Translations under genes and position numbers: made by a program
DNA from: [Clostridium] fimetarium
Lineage (GTDB): Bacteria > Bacillota > Clostridia > Lachnospirales > Lachnospiraceae
Assembly (NCBI RefSeq): GCF_900111235.1
Contig: NZ_FOJI01000005.1
Location: 124,001 to 188,000 of the forward strand
Length of the DNA: 64,000 bases
Direction: 5' to 3'
Part shown: positions 1 through 9,576 of the stretch, piece after piece
How positions within the stretch are numbered: the first letter of the stretch is position 1
Layout of the letters: every line of letters begins with the position of its first letter
Notes under the pieces: model-generated
What the model was told of the DNA's origin: nothing
Database searches by the model: none
The model's input: the letters and a program-made list of their open reading frames with translations, nothing else

Positions 1-681
<681 letters not shown>

Positions 682-708
682 GCACATATAAGAGTCATTT
701 CTTTGTTG

Positions 709-745
709 AACCGCTCCCTGTCTAATTGATAGAGAGCGGTTTATT
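709..745 (+). terminator. Intrinsic terminator after enolase
   Basis: An 8-bp perfect stem, AACCGCTC (709-716) with GAGCGGTT (734-741), is followed by a short T-rich run. Confidence 0.75.
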
Positions 746-998
746 TTGATATGTACTTCTTTGTTATGAAAAATTTTTGTTTTTTAAAAGTCTGCTACAA
801 GAGCGCATATTATAAACCATAATAACTTTAAAAATTAAAAAAATAACAATAATGTGTGTATTATATAAAATAAAAGTAAAAAAATCTGAAATATTAAATG
901 GTTTATATTAAATTGTATAATTAATATAATAATATTAATACGATTGTCAGAAAAACGTAAATATTAAAGACTAATATATCAAATAAGCACGTAAAAAC
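746..998. other. AT-rich intergenic stretch, no gene seen
   Basis: Between the enolase terminator and the gpmA promoter the sequence is very AT-rich with short TAATAT runs. I see no ORF with a ribosome site and no clear RNA fold. Confidence 0.6.
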
Positions 999-1027
999 TT
1001 GTAATTTACACTAATTAGGAATATACT
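999..1027 (+). promoter_or_regulatory. Sigma-A type promoter for gpmA
   Basis: TTGTAA (999-1004), a 17-bp spacer and TATACT (1022-1027). It lies 74 bp before the gpmA start, in the only long gap upstream of that gene. Confidence 0.5.
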
Positions 1028-1101
1028 GAGTTTCAGTAAATGGATAAATTTCCAATTATAGTACAAAATTAAATGAATAATAAACATGGAGGTGAATGAG
1101 T

Positions 1102-1851
1102 ATGAAATTGGTTTTAATACGGCATGGAGAAAGTGAATGGAACCAAAAAAACCTTTTTACCGGCTGGACAGATGTTGATTTAACCGCAAATGGGATAGAT
1201 GAAGCACAAAATGCGGGAAGCTTGTTAAAGCAAGATGGATTTGACTTTGATATCTGTTATACCTCTTATTTAAAAAGAGCCATACATACATTGAATCTCA
1301 TTCTAGAGAAGCTTGATCGACAGTGGCTACCAGTTATTAAAACTTGGAAGCTAAATGAAAGGCATTATGGAGCTATACAAGGCCTTAACAAGGCTGAAAC
1401 CGCTCAGAAATATGGAGAGGAACAAGTGAAAATCTGGCGTAGATCGTTTGCTATACGTCCGCCGGAACTTAATGAAAATGACGAGAGAAGCCCACGTTTG
1501 CAGATACAATATCGAAACGAAAATCAGAAGGAACTTCCTTTATGCGAAAGCCTTGAGGACACAATAGCAAGGGTTGTACCATACTTTGAAAAAAATATTA
1601 GAAAAGATATGATAGATGGAAAGCAGGTGTTGATTGCTGCACACGGCAATTCTATTCGTGCATTGGTCAAATATTTCGAGAAACTTTCTGAGAAAGATAT
1701 CACTGAAGTGAATATTCCTACTGGAATTCCACTAGTTTATGAGTTTGACGACAAGTGGAACGTTTTGAAAAAATACTATCTTGGAGATCAGGAACAGATT
1801 CAGGCTAAGATGCAATCAGTTACAGATCAGGGAAAAGTGTCAAAAATTTGA
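1102..1851 (+). CDS. gpmA: 2,3-bisphosphoglycerate-dependent phosphoglycerate mutase
   Basis: Interconverts 3- and 2-phosphoglycerate, the step before enolase. The N-terminal [10 protein letters not shown] motif holds the phosphorylated His (residue 8). The family signature [12 protein letters not shown] and a second catalytic His in [10 protein letters not shown] near residue 180 are present, and the roughly 249-residue length is normal. An upstream in-frame ATG at 1096 lies only 1-2 bases from the GGAGGTG ribosome site (1088-1094). The ATG at 1102 is 7 bases away and gives the usual MKLVLIRHG start, so it was chosen. The gene has its own promoter and stands apart from the oxidoreductase operon that follows. 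Confidence 0.95.
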   Translation: MKLVLIRHGESEWNQKNLFTGWTDVDLTANGIDEAQNAGSLLKQDGFDFDICYTSYLKRAIHTLNLILEKLDRQWLPVIKTWKLNERHYGAIQGLNKAETAQKYGEEQVKIWRRSFAIRPPELNENDERSPRLQIQYRNENQKELPLCESLEDTIARVVPYFEKNIRKDMIDGKQVLIAAHGNSIRALVKYFEKLSEKDITEVNIPTGIPLVYEFDDKWNVLKKYYLGDQEQIQAKMQSVTDQGKVSKI

Positions 1852-1885
1852 TATAATTATAGAATAACAATGATTATTATAGAAT

Positions 1886-1960
1886 TATAAAGAATAAAGA
1901 ATAAAGGATAAAGAATAAAGGATAAAGAATAATCAACAAAGAATAAAGTATAAAGTAAAA
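1886..1960. repeat. Short A-rich tandem repeat
   Basis: Repeated units of the type AAAGAATAAAGG/AAAGTATAAAG run through the gap before the 2-oxoacid oxidoreductase genes. This is low-complexity sequence with no coding potential. Confidence 0.7.
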
Positions 1961-1998
1961 GGCAAAAATAAAAAAATCGTTTATCAGGAGGCAAATTT

Positions 1999-3669
1999 AT
2001 GTACAATCTACTTATTGGTGGGGAGGCTGGTCAGGGCATTGAAACAACGACGGCCATTCTGGAAAAACTTTTGAAACGATCCGGTTATAGCGTATTTACA
2101 TCAAGAGACTTTATGTCACGTGTCCGCGGAGGACATAACTTTTCGCTAATCCGATTTGGAACAGAAGTGATACAGTCTCATAGTGAAAAACTAGATGGAA
2201 TTATCGCACTAACGGATGATACCATTGAATTGCATCAAGATAAGTTGAATGACAACGGATTTATACTTTGCGACAGTGGGCTTACAACGACTGACTCAAG
2301 AGCTATTAAAATTAACATGAATGAGATGGCGAAGAATCTTGGAAACGCACGCGCTGCGGGAAGTATTGCAGTAGGGGTCATATTAAAACTGTTCGGAGAA
2401 AATCTTGACTTTGTACAAGATGTTATTCTCACATTTGTAAAGGAACAGTATCTTGAAATTAATTTAAAAGCGGTGGAAGAAGGATATAAAAGTGTTGAAA
2501 AACGTTTTCCACATCTGCAGGGAAAATATAGTGATTGGATGATTCTTTCTGGTAGTAAAGCTATGGCTCTTGGAGCAATTGCGGCAGGATTGAGATTCTA
2601 TTCGGCTTACCCAATGTCTCCATCTACGGCAGTGATGGAATATCTTGCATCCAAAGGTGACGAAACAGGAATCGTAGTTGAACAAGCGGAGGACGAAATT
2701 GCCGCAATCAATATGGCAATCGGAGCATCTTATGCAGGCGCCCGTGCAATGACAGGGACCTCTGGAGGTGGATTTTGTTTGATGGTGGAAGCCCTTGGGC
2801 TTTCCGGTATAGCAGAAATCCCATTGGTCGTAGTTGATGTTCAGCGTCCAGGTCCTGCAACTGGTTTACCAACTCGTACAGAACAAAGTGATCTAAAATT
2901 CGTTATTTCAGCATCGCAGGGTGAGTTTCCTCGTATGGTAATTGCTATTCGTAACCACGAGGACGCATTTTATCAGACAATAAGGGCATTTCATCTAGCT
3001 GAAAAATATCAGATTCCAGTGATTATTCTAAGCGATCAGTATCTCGGAGACGCATCGGCTACTGTAAAACCATTTAAAATTGATGGTATTGAAGTCGCAG
3101 CTCCAGCAACATCTCATGAGGGCAATGAAGAATACTTACGTTACAAATATACTGAGGATGGCATATCTCCACGACTTCTGCCAGGAAAAACGAATAATTT
3201 CGTGTCAATCGATAGTGACGAGCATGATGAACGTGGTTGGATCACAGAGTCCTCAGAAGTACGTAATAAAATGATGGCAAAACGTATGAAAAAACTTGAA
3301 AACCTCAAAAAAGAGCTTCAGGAGCCTGAATTTATTGGGACGGATTCTTTTGAAACGTTACTTGTTGGTTGGGGATCAACATATGGTCCTATTGTGGAAG
3401 CAGTGAAGATTCTTAATGAAAAATCAAAGAACCAATACGCAGCATTGGTATTTGGGGACGTGTATCCACTCCCTCAAAAGTTGTTAAAAGAAAAAGCTGA
3501 CAAAGCGCAACAAATTATCAATGTCGAACAGAACGCAACAGGGCAGCTGGCTGATCTCATTAGGGAGCAGACCGGTATCACTTGCACTGGAAGCATTTTG
3601 AAATATGACGGGCGTCAAATATCGGGTGAAGAGATCGCCGAGCGTATTCAAAAGGAGGATTTGACATGA
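1999..3669 (+). CDS. 2-oxoacid:ferredoxin oxidoreductase, fused gamma-alpha subunit
   Basis: Large subunit of an enzyme that oxidatively decarboxylates a 2-oxoacid to its acyl-CoA and reduces ferredoxin. The first ~180 residues are the gamma (CoA-side) domain, with GGEAGQGIETT and SRVRGGHNFS. The alpha (pyrimidine-binding) domain follows, with YPMSPSTAVMEYLA, EQAEDEIAAINMAIGAS and GTSGGGFCLM. The C-terminal part is the usual transketolase-C-like domain. This is the KorA/VorB-type domain order. A GGAGG site precedes the ATG, and the stop overlaps the start of the beta-subunit gene (ATGA), so the pair is translationally coupled. Substrate (2-oxoglutarate, branched-chain or other) cannot be told from sequence. 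Confidence 0.93.
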   Translation: MYNLLIGGEAGQGIETTTAILEKLLKRSGYSVFTSRDFMSRVRGGHNFSLIRFGTEVIQSHSEKLDGIIALTDDTIELHQDKLNDNGFILCDSGLTTTDSRAIKINMNEMAKNLGNARAAGSIAVGVILKLFGENLDFVQDVILTFVKEQYLEINLKAVEEGYKSVEKRFPHLQGKYSDWMILSGSKAMALGAIAAGLRFYSAYPMSPSTAVMEYLASKGDETGIVVEQAEDEIAAINMAIGASYAGARAMTGTSGGGFCLMVEALGLSGIAEIPLVVVDVQRPGPATGLPTRTEQSDLKFVISASQGEFPRMVIAIRNHEDAFYQTIRAFHLAEKYQIPVIILSDQYLGDASATVKPFKIDGIEVAAPATSHEGNEEYLRYKYTEDGISPRLLPGKTNNFVSIDSDEHDERGWITESSEVRNKMMAKRMKKLENLKKELQEPEFIGTDSFETLLVGWGSTYGPIVEAVKILNEKSKNQYAALVFGDVYPLPQKLLKEKADKAQQIINVEQNATGQLADLIREQTGITCTGSILKYDGRQISGEEIAERIQKEDLT

Positions 3670-4517
3670 GCAAAAATACATTCTGCACTTACGAAACGGC
3701 ATGGTGTCCCGGTTGTGGGAACTTCAATATTCTGGAATGCCTAAAAACCGCCTTAGAGGAACTAGGTAAAGATCCTTATGAAGTTATGATGGTGGCGGGA
3801 ATCGGCCAAGCGGCAAAAACACCACAGTATATCAGTGCTAATACATTTTGTGGACTACATGGTCGTTCTTTACCAGCGGCGGTGGCAACTAAAATAGCAA
3901 ATGTTAACCTGACAGTAATTGTCGATACTGGTGACGGAGATTCTTATGGAGAAGGTGGCAATCATTTTATTCACAATATTCGCCGTAACGTAGATATTAC
4001 TCATTTTGTGCATGACAACCAGATTTATGCCCTCACAAAAGGCCAAGCGTCTCCAACTTCAATGGAGGGTCTTGTCACTGAAGTGCAGACAGATGGAAGC
4101 ATGAACACGCCACTTAATCCAGTACTGATGGCGATTGCAGCAGGAAGTGGATTTGTTGCTAGGGCATTTACAGGACACAAAGAACAGCTGGTTTCAATTA
4201 TGAAACAGGCAATAGAATACGAAGGATATGCAATAGTTGATATTCTACAACCCTGCATCAGTTTTAACAAAGTGAACACATTTGGATGGTACAATAAACG
4301 TGTATATAACTTAGATAGTTCCTATGATCCATCCAACAAGCTGGCGGCAATGGAAAAAGCGATGGAATTCAATGACAAAATACCACTTGGAATTCTTTAT
4401 CAGGAACCAAAAAAGACATATCATCAAAAGAATACGGTTCTAAAAACTGGGATTCAACTGCTAGACCAAGTAACAGATCCTACGGTAGTGAAAAGTCTAC
4501 TCAAGGAATTTATATAA
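3666..4517 (+). CDS. 2-oxoacid:ferredoxin oxidoreductase, beta (TPP-binding) subunit
   Basis: Thiamine-pyrophosphate-binding partner of the preceding subunit. The N-terminal WCPGCGNFN and the TPP/Mg segment GDGDSYGEGGNHF are clear, followed by HDNQIYALTKGQASPTS. The 283-residue length fits the KorB family. It starts within the stop codon of the alpha gene. No separate ferredoxin-like delta subunit is present, which fits the two-subunit type. The enzyme is oxygen-sensitive as a class, and the next genes are oxygen-defence proteins, so shared transcription is plausible; no terminator lies in the 34-bp gap. Confidence 0.93.
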   Translation: MSKNTFCTYETAWCPGCGNFNILECLKTALEELGKDPYEVMMVAGIGQAAKTPQYISANTFCGLHGRSLPAAVATKIANVNLTVIVDTGDGDSYGEGGNHFIHNIRRNVDITHFVHDNQIYALTKGQASPTSMEGLVTEVQTDGSMNTPLNPVLMAIAAGSGFVARAFTGHKEQLVSIMKQAIEYEGYAIVDILQPCISFNKVNTFGWYNKRVYNLDSSYDPSNKLAAMEKAMEFNDKIPLGILYQEPKKTYHQKNTVLKTGIQLLDQVTDPTVVKSLLKEFI

Positions 4518-4551
4518 ATAAAAAATAATGATTAAGAGGAGGTAATTTAAT

Positions 4552-5106
4552 ATGGCAGTTAAAAATGCAATGACTTCAGATTTTCTTCATTCTGCTTATG
4601 GCGGAGAAAGTATGGCACACATGAGGTATCTTATCTGGGCCGACATGGCAAAAAAAGAAGGCTTTCCTAATATAGCTAAGTTGTTTGAAGCTATCTCATA
4701 CGCGGAGAGGGTTCATGCATCAAACCATTTCAACGTAATTGATGGTGCCACGGCAGATGCCACTGTACCTGCAGGCGGCGTTTTTGGAACGGGTAAGACT
4801 GTTGATAATCTGCAAGGTGCCATCAATGGTGAACTTCATGAAGTGGAGCAGATGTATCCAGTCTATCTAAATACTGCAGAGTTTCAGAAAGAGACAGGAG
4901 CACAACGTTCTTTCCACTTTGCACTAGAAGCTGAAAAAATGCACGTTGAACTATTTAGACAGGCGCAAGAAGCTGCAAAGCAAGGTAAAGATATAGAGTT
5001 GATTGCTGTTTATGTTTGTCCAGTCTGTGGGCACACAATAATTGACAATGCTCCTGATAACTGCCCAGTCTGTGGGGCCAAAAAGGAAATGTATCATAAA
5101 TTCTAA
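4552..5106 (+). CDS. Rubrerythrin family protein (diiron plus rubredoxin-like domain)
   Basis: Peroxide-reducing non-haem iron protein of anaerobes. A ferritin-like four-helix domain occupies residues 1-145, with iron ligands in GGESMAHMRY, SYAERVHASNHF and EAEKMHVELF. A C-terminal rubredoxin-type knuckle pair, CPVCGH and CPVCGAK, would carry the electron-donating Fe(Cys)4 centre. At 184 residues it is of normal size. A strong GAGGAGG site precedes the ATG. It begins a compact run with the CDGSH protein, desulfoferrodoxin, ferritin and glutathione peroxidase, all oxygen or iron handling. A second, differently arranged rubrerythrin lies near 29.4 kb. Confidence 0.92.
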   Translation: MAVKNAMTSDFLHSAYGGESMAHMRYLIWADMAKKEGFPNIAKLFEAISYAERVHASNHFNVIDGATADATVPAGGVFGTGKTVDNLQGAINGELHEVEQMYPVYLNTAEFQKETGAQRSFHFALEAEKMHVELFRQAQEAAKQGKDIELIAVYVCPVCGHTIIDNAPDNCPVCGAKKEMYHKF

Positions 5107-5131
5107 ATTAAAAATACAAAGGAGATTAATT

Positions 5132-5371
5132 ATGGAAGAACCAAAGATTGCTCAAAAAATGCCTTATGCTGTTGAGGTTGAAGAAGGAAAAACTTATTAT
5201 TGGTGTGCTTGTGGAAGAAGTGCAAGTCAGCCATTTTGTGATGGCTCACACAAAGAAACATCATTTACTCCAGTTGCTTTTACTGCAGAAAAAACTGAAA
5301 CCGTTCACCTATGCGGATGCAAGCATACCAACACACCACCATTTTGTGATGGTACACATGCGAAACTTTAA
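5132..5371 (+). CDS. Small CDGSH iron-sulfur protein with two CDGSH motifs
   Basis: A 79-residue protein carrying two CDGSH-type 2Fe-2S binding motifs: CACGRSASQPFCDGSH in the first half and CGCKHTNTPPFCDGTH at the C-terminus. Each supplies three Cys and one His. Tandem-motif CDGSH proteins resemble the inner-mitochondrial CISD3 type and are thought to act in redox or cluster transfer. The ATG at 5132 follows GGAG with 7-base spacing; a longer in-frame extension upstream overlaps the rubrerythrin gene and is rejected. It sits between rubrerythrin and desulfoferrodoxin, so a role in oxygen or iron stress is inferred. Confidence 0.9.
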   Translation: MEEPKIAQKMPYAVEVEEGKTYYWCACGRSASQPFCDGSHKETSFTPVAFTAEKTETVHLCGCKHTNTPPFCDGTHAKL

Positions 5372-5418
5372 ACACAGCAACAATTGTTGCAATAATTAAT
5401 TTGAAAGAGGGATATAAT

Positions 5419-5892
5419 ATGAGTGAAACAATATTTTATAGATGTGAAATATGCGGAAATATGGTGGCTTTAATTAAATCTGGCGGCGGAACACTTACCT
5501 GCTGTGGACAAGCTATGACAAAACTAGAAGCAAACTCGACTGATGCTGCAAAAGAAAAGCATGTTCCAGTAGTGACAAGTGAAAGTGGAAAAATCAAAGT
5601 AGCAGTTGGATCAGTAGCACATCCAATGACAGATGAACACCATATCGAGTGGATTGCTTTAGTGACTGGTAATAAAGTGGAGATCACTTATTTAAAACCA
5701 GGAATGGAGCCCAAAGCGGAATTTACGAATTATACTGGCGATGCTGAAGTCATCTTCACTGGTGAAAATGACGAGATAGTTCCAAACTGTGAAGGAAGTC
5801 CTTGTAATTTCGTTAATAGATCCCAAGTAGCCAATGAGGTTACAGTTTACGCATACTGTAATTTGCATGGTCTTTGGAAAGCGAACCTATAA
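5419..5892 (+). CDS. dfx: Desulfoferrodoxin (superoxide reductase, two-iron type)
   Basis: Reduces superoxide to hydrogen peroxide without releasing oxygen. The N-terminal desulforedoxin domain has CEICGN and the paired Cys of TCCGQAM for the Fe(Cys)4 centre I. The catalytic centre II ligands follow: AHPMTDEHHIEWI (three His) and CNLHGLW (Cys and His). Length is 157 residues from the ATG at 5419, which has an AAAGAGGG ribosome site; an in-frame TTG at 5401 overlaps that site and is rejected. It lies within the rubrerythrin to ferritin run, so the peroxide it makes can be removed by its neighbours. Confidence 0.95.
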   Translation: MSETIFYRCEICGNMVALIKSGGGTLTCCGQAMTKLEANSTDAAKEKHVPVVTSESGKIKVAVGSVAHPMTDEHHIEWIALVTGNKVEITYLKPGMEPKAEFTNYTGDAEVIFTGENDEIVPNCEGSPCNFVNRSQVANEVTVYAYCNLHGLWKANL

Positions 5893-6004
5893 GCGCACTT
5901 GAAATTTGAGTGTACCTTTGATTAACATTTTGAAATTAATAAATGATTCAGACAAAGAAATGATCCAGACAAATAAATTAATAAAACAAAGGAGATGATA
6001 CGCA

Positions 6005-6517
6005 ATGCTAAATAAAGAATTAGTAACACTATTAAACAATCAAATCAATATGGAATGGTATTCAGCATATCTGTATCTTGATATATACGGATATTATGCA
6101 GATAAAAACCTCAACGGTTTTGCAACGTGGTTTAATATTCAAACACAGGAAGAACGCGATCATGCGATGCTGTTTACAAAATATCTACTAAATAACAGTG
6201 AAAAGGTAACTCTTCAGGACATTAAAGCTCCAAATACAGATTTTAAAACTTTCCGTGAGCCTGCAGAGGCAGCCTTTGAACATGAGCTTAAAGTAACAGC
6301 GTCCATTAACAATATTTATGCGACTGCATATGAGCTAAAGGATTTTCGTACAATGCAATTTCTTGACTGGTTTGTAAAAGAACAAGGAGAAGAAGAAAAG
6401 AATACCGAAGATGTTGTGAAAAAATACGACTTGTTTGGTACTGACGCCAAAGGACTATATATGTTGGATGCAGAACTTGCAACTAGAATCTATGCACCAG
6501 CAAGTCTTGTAATCTAA
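6005..6517 (+). CDS. ftnA: Non-haem ferritin
   Basis: Iron-storage protein that oxidises and mineralises ferrous iron. The 170-residue sequence has the ferroxidase ligands in NMEWYSAYLYLD, TQEERDHAMLF and EQGEEEKNTED, matching the bacterial FtnA family. An AAAGGAG ribosome site precedes the ATG. In the oxygen-defence run it would limit free iron and hence Fenton chemistry. The 112-bp gap before it contains no clear terminator. Confidence 0.94.
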   Translation: MLNKELVTLLNNQINMEWYSAYLYLDIYGYYADKNLNGFATWFNIQTQEERDHAMLFTKYLLNNSEKVTLQDIKAPNTDFKTFREPAEAAFEHELKVTASINNIYATAYELKDFRTMQFLDWFVKEQGEEEKNTEDVVKKYDLFGTDAKGLYMLDAELATRIYAPASLVI

Positions 6518-6553
6518 GTAACGTTATAAAAAATGAAGAAAGAGGTTATTAAT

Positions 6554-7099
6554 ATGACAGTATATGATTTCAAACTAAAAAACATAAAGGGACAAGAGGT
6601 AACTCTTTCCGAATATGCAGGGAAGCTAGTGCTGATTGTGAATACCGCAAGCAAATGTGGGTTTACTCCTCAATACGAAGGTCTTGAAAAGCTTTATCTC
6701 AAATATAAGGACTTGGGTCTTGTAATCCTTGGATTTCCATCCAACCAGTTTCTTGAGCAAGATCCCGGATCTGATGACGACATTGCCTCATTTTGTCGCA
6801 TAAATTATGGAGTAACATTTCCACTGTTTTCCAAAGTAGATGTTTGGGGAGAAACAGCGGATCCATTATTTAAATTCCTATCGGACGCTGCTCCGTTTAA
6901 AGGCTTCGAGATGGAGAAAGAAATGGGCAAGAAGATTCAGGGTGTCGTAAAAGAACACTATCCAGAAAATCTAGAGGGTAACGGCGTTAAATGGAACTTT
7001 TCTAAATTCCTAATTGGCCGCGATGGAGCAGTTCAGGCAAGATTTGAGCCAACTGTCACACCTGAAGAACTGGACTCAATCTTAAAAGCAGCACTTTAA
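6554..7099 (+). CDS. Glutathione peroxidase family (thiol peroxidase)
   Basis: Peroxide-reducing enzyme of the GPx/BsaA family, 181 residues. The peroxidatic residue is Cys in NTASKCGFTPQY (not selenocysteine). The catalytic Gln in GFPSNQF and the Trp/Asn of VKWNFSKFLIGRDG are present. Clostridia generally lack glutathione, so thioredoxin is the likely reductant (family knowledge, not shown here). The ATG at 6554 follows AAAGAGG with proper spacing; the in-frame ATG at 6533 has no site. It ends the oxygen-defence run and is followed by a strong hairpin terminator. Confidence 0.92.
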   Translation: MTVYDFKLKNIKGQEVTLSEYAGKLVLIVNTASKCGFTPQYEGLEKLYLKYKDLGLVILGFPSNQFLEQDPGSDDDIASFCRINYGVTFPLFSKVDVWGETADPLFKFLSDAAPFKGFEMEKEMGKKIQGVVKEHYPENLEGNGVKWNFSKFLIGRDGAVQARFEPTVTPEELDSILKAAL

Positions 7100-7111
7100 T
7101 ATTAAATTCTA

Positions 7112-7165
7112 AAGGAAAGGCGGTCACACTGTTCATTGTGTGGTTGCTTTTCCTTATGTTATATT
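7112..7165 (+). terminator. Strong hairpin terminator after glutathione peroxidase
   Basis: An 18-bp stem with a few G-U pairs (7112-7129 with 7138-7155) is followed by a T-rich stretch. It shows that an in-frame extension of the next gene into 7138-7209 is not coding. Confidence 0.8.
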
Positions 7166-7209
7166 TTTATTGTAGCAAAATAACAACAAAAATAATGGAG
7201 GTGGGTAAT

Positions 7210-8163
7210 TTGAACACAAATAATAGAAAAGTGGTTTTAGTAGGAACAGGGTTTGTTGGTATGAGTTATGCCTATGCAATGCTTAATCAAAATACTTGCG
7301 ACGAGTTAGTACTTGTCGATATTGATAAGAAACGTGCCGAGGGGGAGGCAATGGACTTAAATCATGGACTTGCATTTTCAGGATCTCACATGAAGATTTA
7401 TGCTGGTTCATATGAAGATTGTACGGATGCCAACATTATGGTGATCTCAGCCGGCGTAGCGCAAAAACCAGGTGAAACAAGGCTTGATCTTCTTCAGCGT
7501 AATACCGCAGTTTTCAAGTCAATTGTTGAGCCAGTTGTGGCATCGGGATTTAGCGGAATATTTCTAATCGCAACAAATCCAGTTGACATTATGGCCCATA
7601 TTACACTTACACTTTCTGGATTTCCTAGTCAGCGAGTAATCGGAACCGGTACTGCACTGGATACCGCACGACTTAGATATATGCTTGGTGAATATTTCCA
7701 CGTTGATCCACGTAATGTCCACGCTTATGTAATGGGAGAGCATGGAGATAGCGAGTTTGTGCCTTGGTCTCAAGCACTTGTTGCAACAAAGCCAGTTTTG
7801 GATCTTTGTAGCGAAGCAGGTGGGAAATTTTCATGCGATGGAATGACCAAAATAGGTGATGAAGTTAAAAATGCTGCGCAAAAGATAATTGAAGCCAAAA
7901 AATCTACATATTATGGCATAGGAATGGCAATGGTGAGAATCACGAAAGCAATCCTCAGTAATGAGAATAGTGTGCTTACAGTATCTACATTGCTAAGAGG
8001 AGAATACGGCTGTGATAATGTTTATGCGGGAGTTCCTTCTATCGTAAATCAAAACGGCATTGAAAGTGTAATCACATTGTCACTTACCGATGAGGAGCTT
8101 AAAAAATTCCAGGATTCATGCAATATATTAAAAAACGCTTATTCGGGTATTCAGTTTAATTAA
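7210..8163 (+). CDS. ldh: L-lactate dehydrogenase
   Basis: NAD-dependent reduction of pyruvate to L-lactate. The Rossmann motif is GTGFVGMSYAYAML, followed by NPVDIMAHI and the substrate-binding segment TALDTARLRYMLGE. The catalytic His is in GEHGDSEF at residue 178. The TTG at 7210 was chosen because GGAGGTGG (7198-7205) sits just before it, the product is then 317 residues as usual, and the longer frame runs through the terminator hairpin. The gene lies just after the oxygen-defence run and may serve NADH reoxidation; no clear promoter was found. Confidence 0.94.
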   Translation: MNTNNRKVVLVGTGFVGMSYAYAMLNQNTCDELVLVDIDKKRAEGEAMDLNHGLAFSGSHMKIYAGSYEDCTDANIMVISAGVAQKPGETRLDLLQRNTAVFKSIVEPVVASGFSGIFLIATNPVDIMAHITLTLSGFPSQRVIGTGTALDTARLRYMLGEYFHVDPRNVHAYVMGEHGDSEFVPWSQALVATKPVLDLCSEAGGKFSCDGMTKIGDEVKNAAQKIIEAKKSTYYGIGMAMVRITKAILSNENSVLTVSTLLRGEYGCDNVYAGVPSIVNQNGIESVITLSLTDEELKKFQDSCNILKNAYSGIQFN

Positions 8164-8327
8164 ACTATTGAGTTGTTTTCTACCTCTTAAACACCAGCTT
8201 TTGTAATATTTATATTATATTTGTAATATTTATTTAATAAAGATAAACTTTACATAATATGGTAATTTAATTACAATAAAATCATGAAGTTTGTGATTTT
8301 AAAAAAGCGAAGGGTTAGGGAAAAGAA

Positions 8328-9317
8328 ATGAAGAGAAAAACAGCATCTAAAGTAGTGATACAGATTTTATTAGTAGCTATAGTAACTGTCGCCATAATTG
8401 TAACCTGGTTTATTTTAAAAGAAAATGGAACAAATAATGCAGAACCAGTAATACAAAATCCGGTAGGTACTGAGGAATCAAAATTTTCAATCAAATTTTC
8501 TTATGGCTCAGATGATTATTGGACAAAATTAGATATGACAAATGCTGGTTATAAAACACAAGGTGAATACGAAACGGCAGTACTTAATTATATAGATGAA
8601 ATTGCTAAATTATTGGGCAAAGAAGATTGGTATAAGCAGTATACGAATGAGGATAATACTATTTATTTAAATCTAGAGCTTGATTTACACGGTGCTGAAG
8701 AACTACCATACTTAAAATACCCAGAAAAATCAGATACTAAAACTTTAATATTTAACTTAAATTATCCAATTGGTATGATTACATATTGTGATCTGCCATT
8801 AGTGAATGCATTGACTCATTTGGTAACATATGATAAACAGACTGGAGTATCATCATTTTCAAAGACGCTTGATGATGGTCTATGTGACTATGTGCAGAAC
8901 CATTATTATTCAGGAAAAGGAATTATGATATGTGATCGCCCAGCGCAGGAAGCAAAGGAATGTAATTATTATGTTATTGATGTTCATAAGGTTGTTAAAT
9001 TGGAACAACGTCATACTTCATTGGCATTTGAAAAATTAGATACAGAGAATAATGGATTTGCTATGAGATATAGATATTCATTTGTTGATTATCTAATACA
9101 GACCTATGGATTAGAGGCTGTTATGAAAGTGCATGATGGACTGGATGAAAGCGCATATAATTCATTAAGTAAAAATGGATATAGCGGTTTGATTTCTGAT
9201 TGGAAGCAGTTTCTTAGTAAATATGCGGATTTTACAAGCAGTGAAGCCCAAATAGAATCGGATGCATGGGAAAGTAACTATTATTTATACAGAAGATATT
9301 TTGACTTTAAATATTAA
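8328..9317 (+). CDS. Membrane-anchored protein resembling a degenerate gluzincin peptidase
   Basis: Not firmly recognised. Residues ~10-30 form one N-terminal membrane segment after a basic start (MKRKTASK), leaving about 295 residues outside. The segment NALTHLV, followed after 16 residues by TLDDGLCDYV, looks like the HExxH plus EGxAxY layout of zinc peptidases. However, the first His and the Glu are replaced (N and A), and the downstream Glu is Asp. It would therefore be a non-catalytic relative, if the resemblance is real. It stands alone between lactate dehydrogenase and the GNAT attenuator region. The fold call is an inference that needs profile or structure comparison. Confidence 0.6.
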   Translation: MKRKTASKVVIQILLVAIVTVAIIVTWFILKENGTNNAEPVIQNPVGTEESKFSIKFSYGSDDYWTKLDMTNAGYKTQGEYETAVLNYIDEIAKLLGKEDWYKQYTNEDNTIYLNLELDLHGAEELPYLKYPEKSDTKTLIFNLNYPIGMITYCDLPLVNALTHLVTYDKQTGVSSFSKTLDDGLCDYVQNHYYSGKGIMICDRPAQEAKECNYYVIDVHKVVKLEQRHTSLAFEKLDTENNGFAMRYRYSFVDYLIQTYGLEAVMKVHDGLDESAYNSLSKNGYSGLISDWKQFLSKYADFTSSEAQIESDAWESNYYLYRRYFDFKY

Positions 9318-9343
9318 TATCATTAACAACAGGAATGGAGAAA

Positions 9344-9412
9344 ATGATGAATCAGAATTTACATTTTAATAGACAGATGTATATGTATTATTCTAGACGT
9401 ATTTGCTTGTAG
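9344..9412 (+). CDS. Leader peptide (22 codons) of a translation-coupled attenuator
   Basis: A short ORF with its own GGAG site (9337-9340) starts MMNQNL and ends YYSRRICL, then a TAG. The ATG at 9347 is equally possible. The peptide contains an Arg-Arg pair near its end, as in leader peptides that stall ribosomes in the presence of some antibiotics. Three alternative hairpins and an intrinsic terminator follow before the first acetyltransferase gene. Function is inferred from this architecture. Confidence 0.55.
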   Translation: MMNQNLHFNRQMYMYYSRRICL

Positions 9413-9420
9413 CTGTTGTT

Positions 9421-9521
9421 ACTCAACAAAGTTGAGTATATGCACAGACGTGAGCCCGTAGGTCTTAAATGTCTGTGTAGAAAATGTAAATATAATCAGA
9501 ATGGTTCATTCTTGAAAGATT
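9421..9521 (+). promoter_or_regulatory. Alternative hairpins of the GNAT attenuator
   Basis: Hairpin A: ACTCAAC/GTTGAGT (9421-9437). Hairpin B: CACAGAC/GTCTGTG (9443-9449 with 9471-9477), competing with AGAC/GTCT (9446-9449 with 9462-9465). Hairpin C: AGAATG/CATTCT (9498-9512). ATTCT (9508-9512) can instead pair with AGAAT (9535-9539), which would block the left arm of the terminator. Confidence 0.55.
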
Positions 9522-9536
9522 ATAAATTATTTGCAG

Positions 9537-9576
9537 AATCGCACTAGACATATTTTATATGTAGGTGCGATTTTTT
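9537..9576 (+). terminator. Attenuator terminator before the GNAT genes
   Basis: AATCGCAC (9537-9544) pairs with GTGCGATT (9565-9572), with an inner ACATAT/ATATGT stem, followed by six T. It stands 33 bp before the first acetyltransferase start with no gene ending in front of it except the leader peptide. Confidence 0.75.

Noticed and set aside
1877-1890. PerR-box-like sequence before the 2-oxoacid oxidoreductase and oxygen-defence genes
   Set aside because: TTATAGAATTATAA is one base short of the PerR spacing and lies in AT-rich repeats, so the match is not better than chance.
7138-7209. N-terminal hydrophobic extension of lactate dehydrogenase
   Set aside because: It lies within a terminator hairpin and T-rich tail; the TTG at 7210 has the ribosome site and gives normal length.
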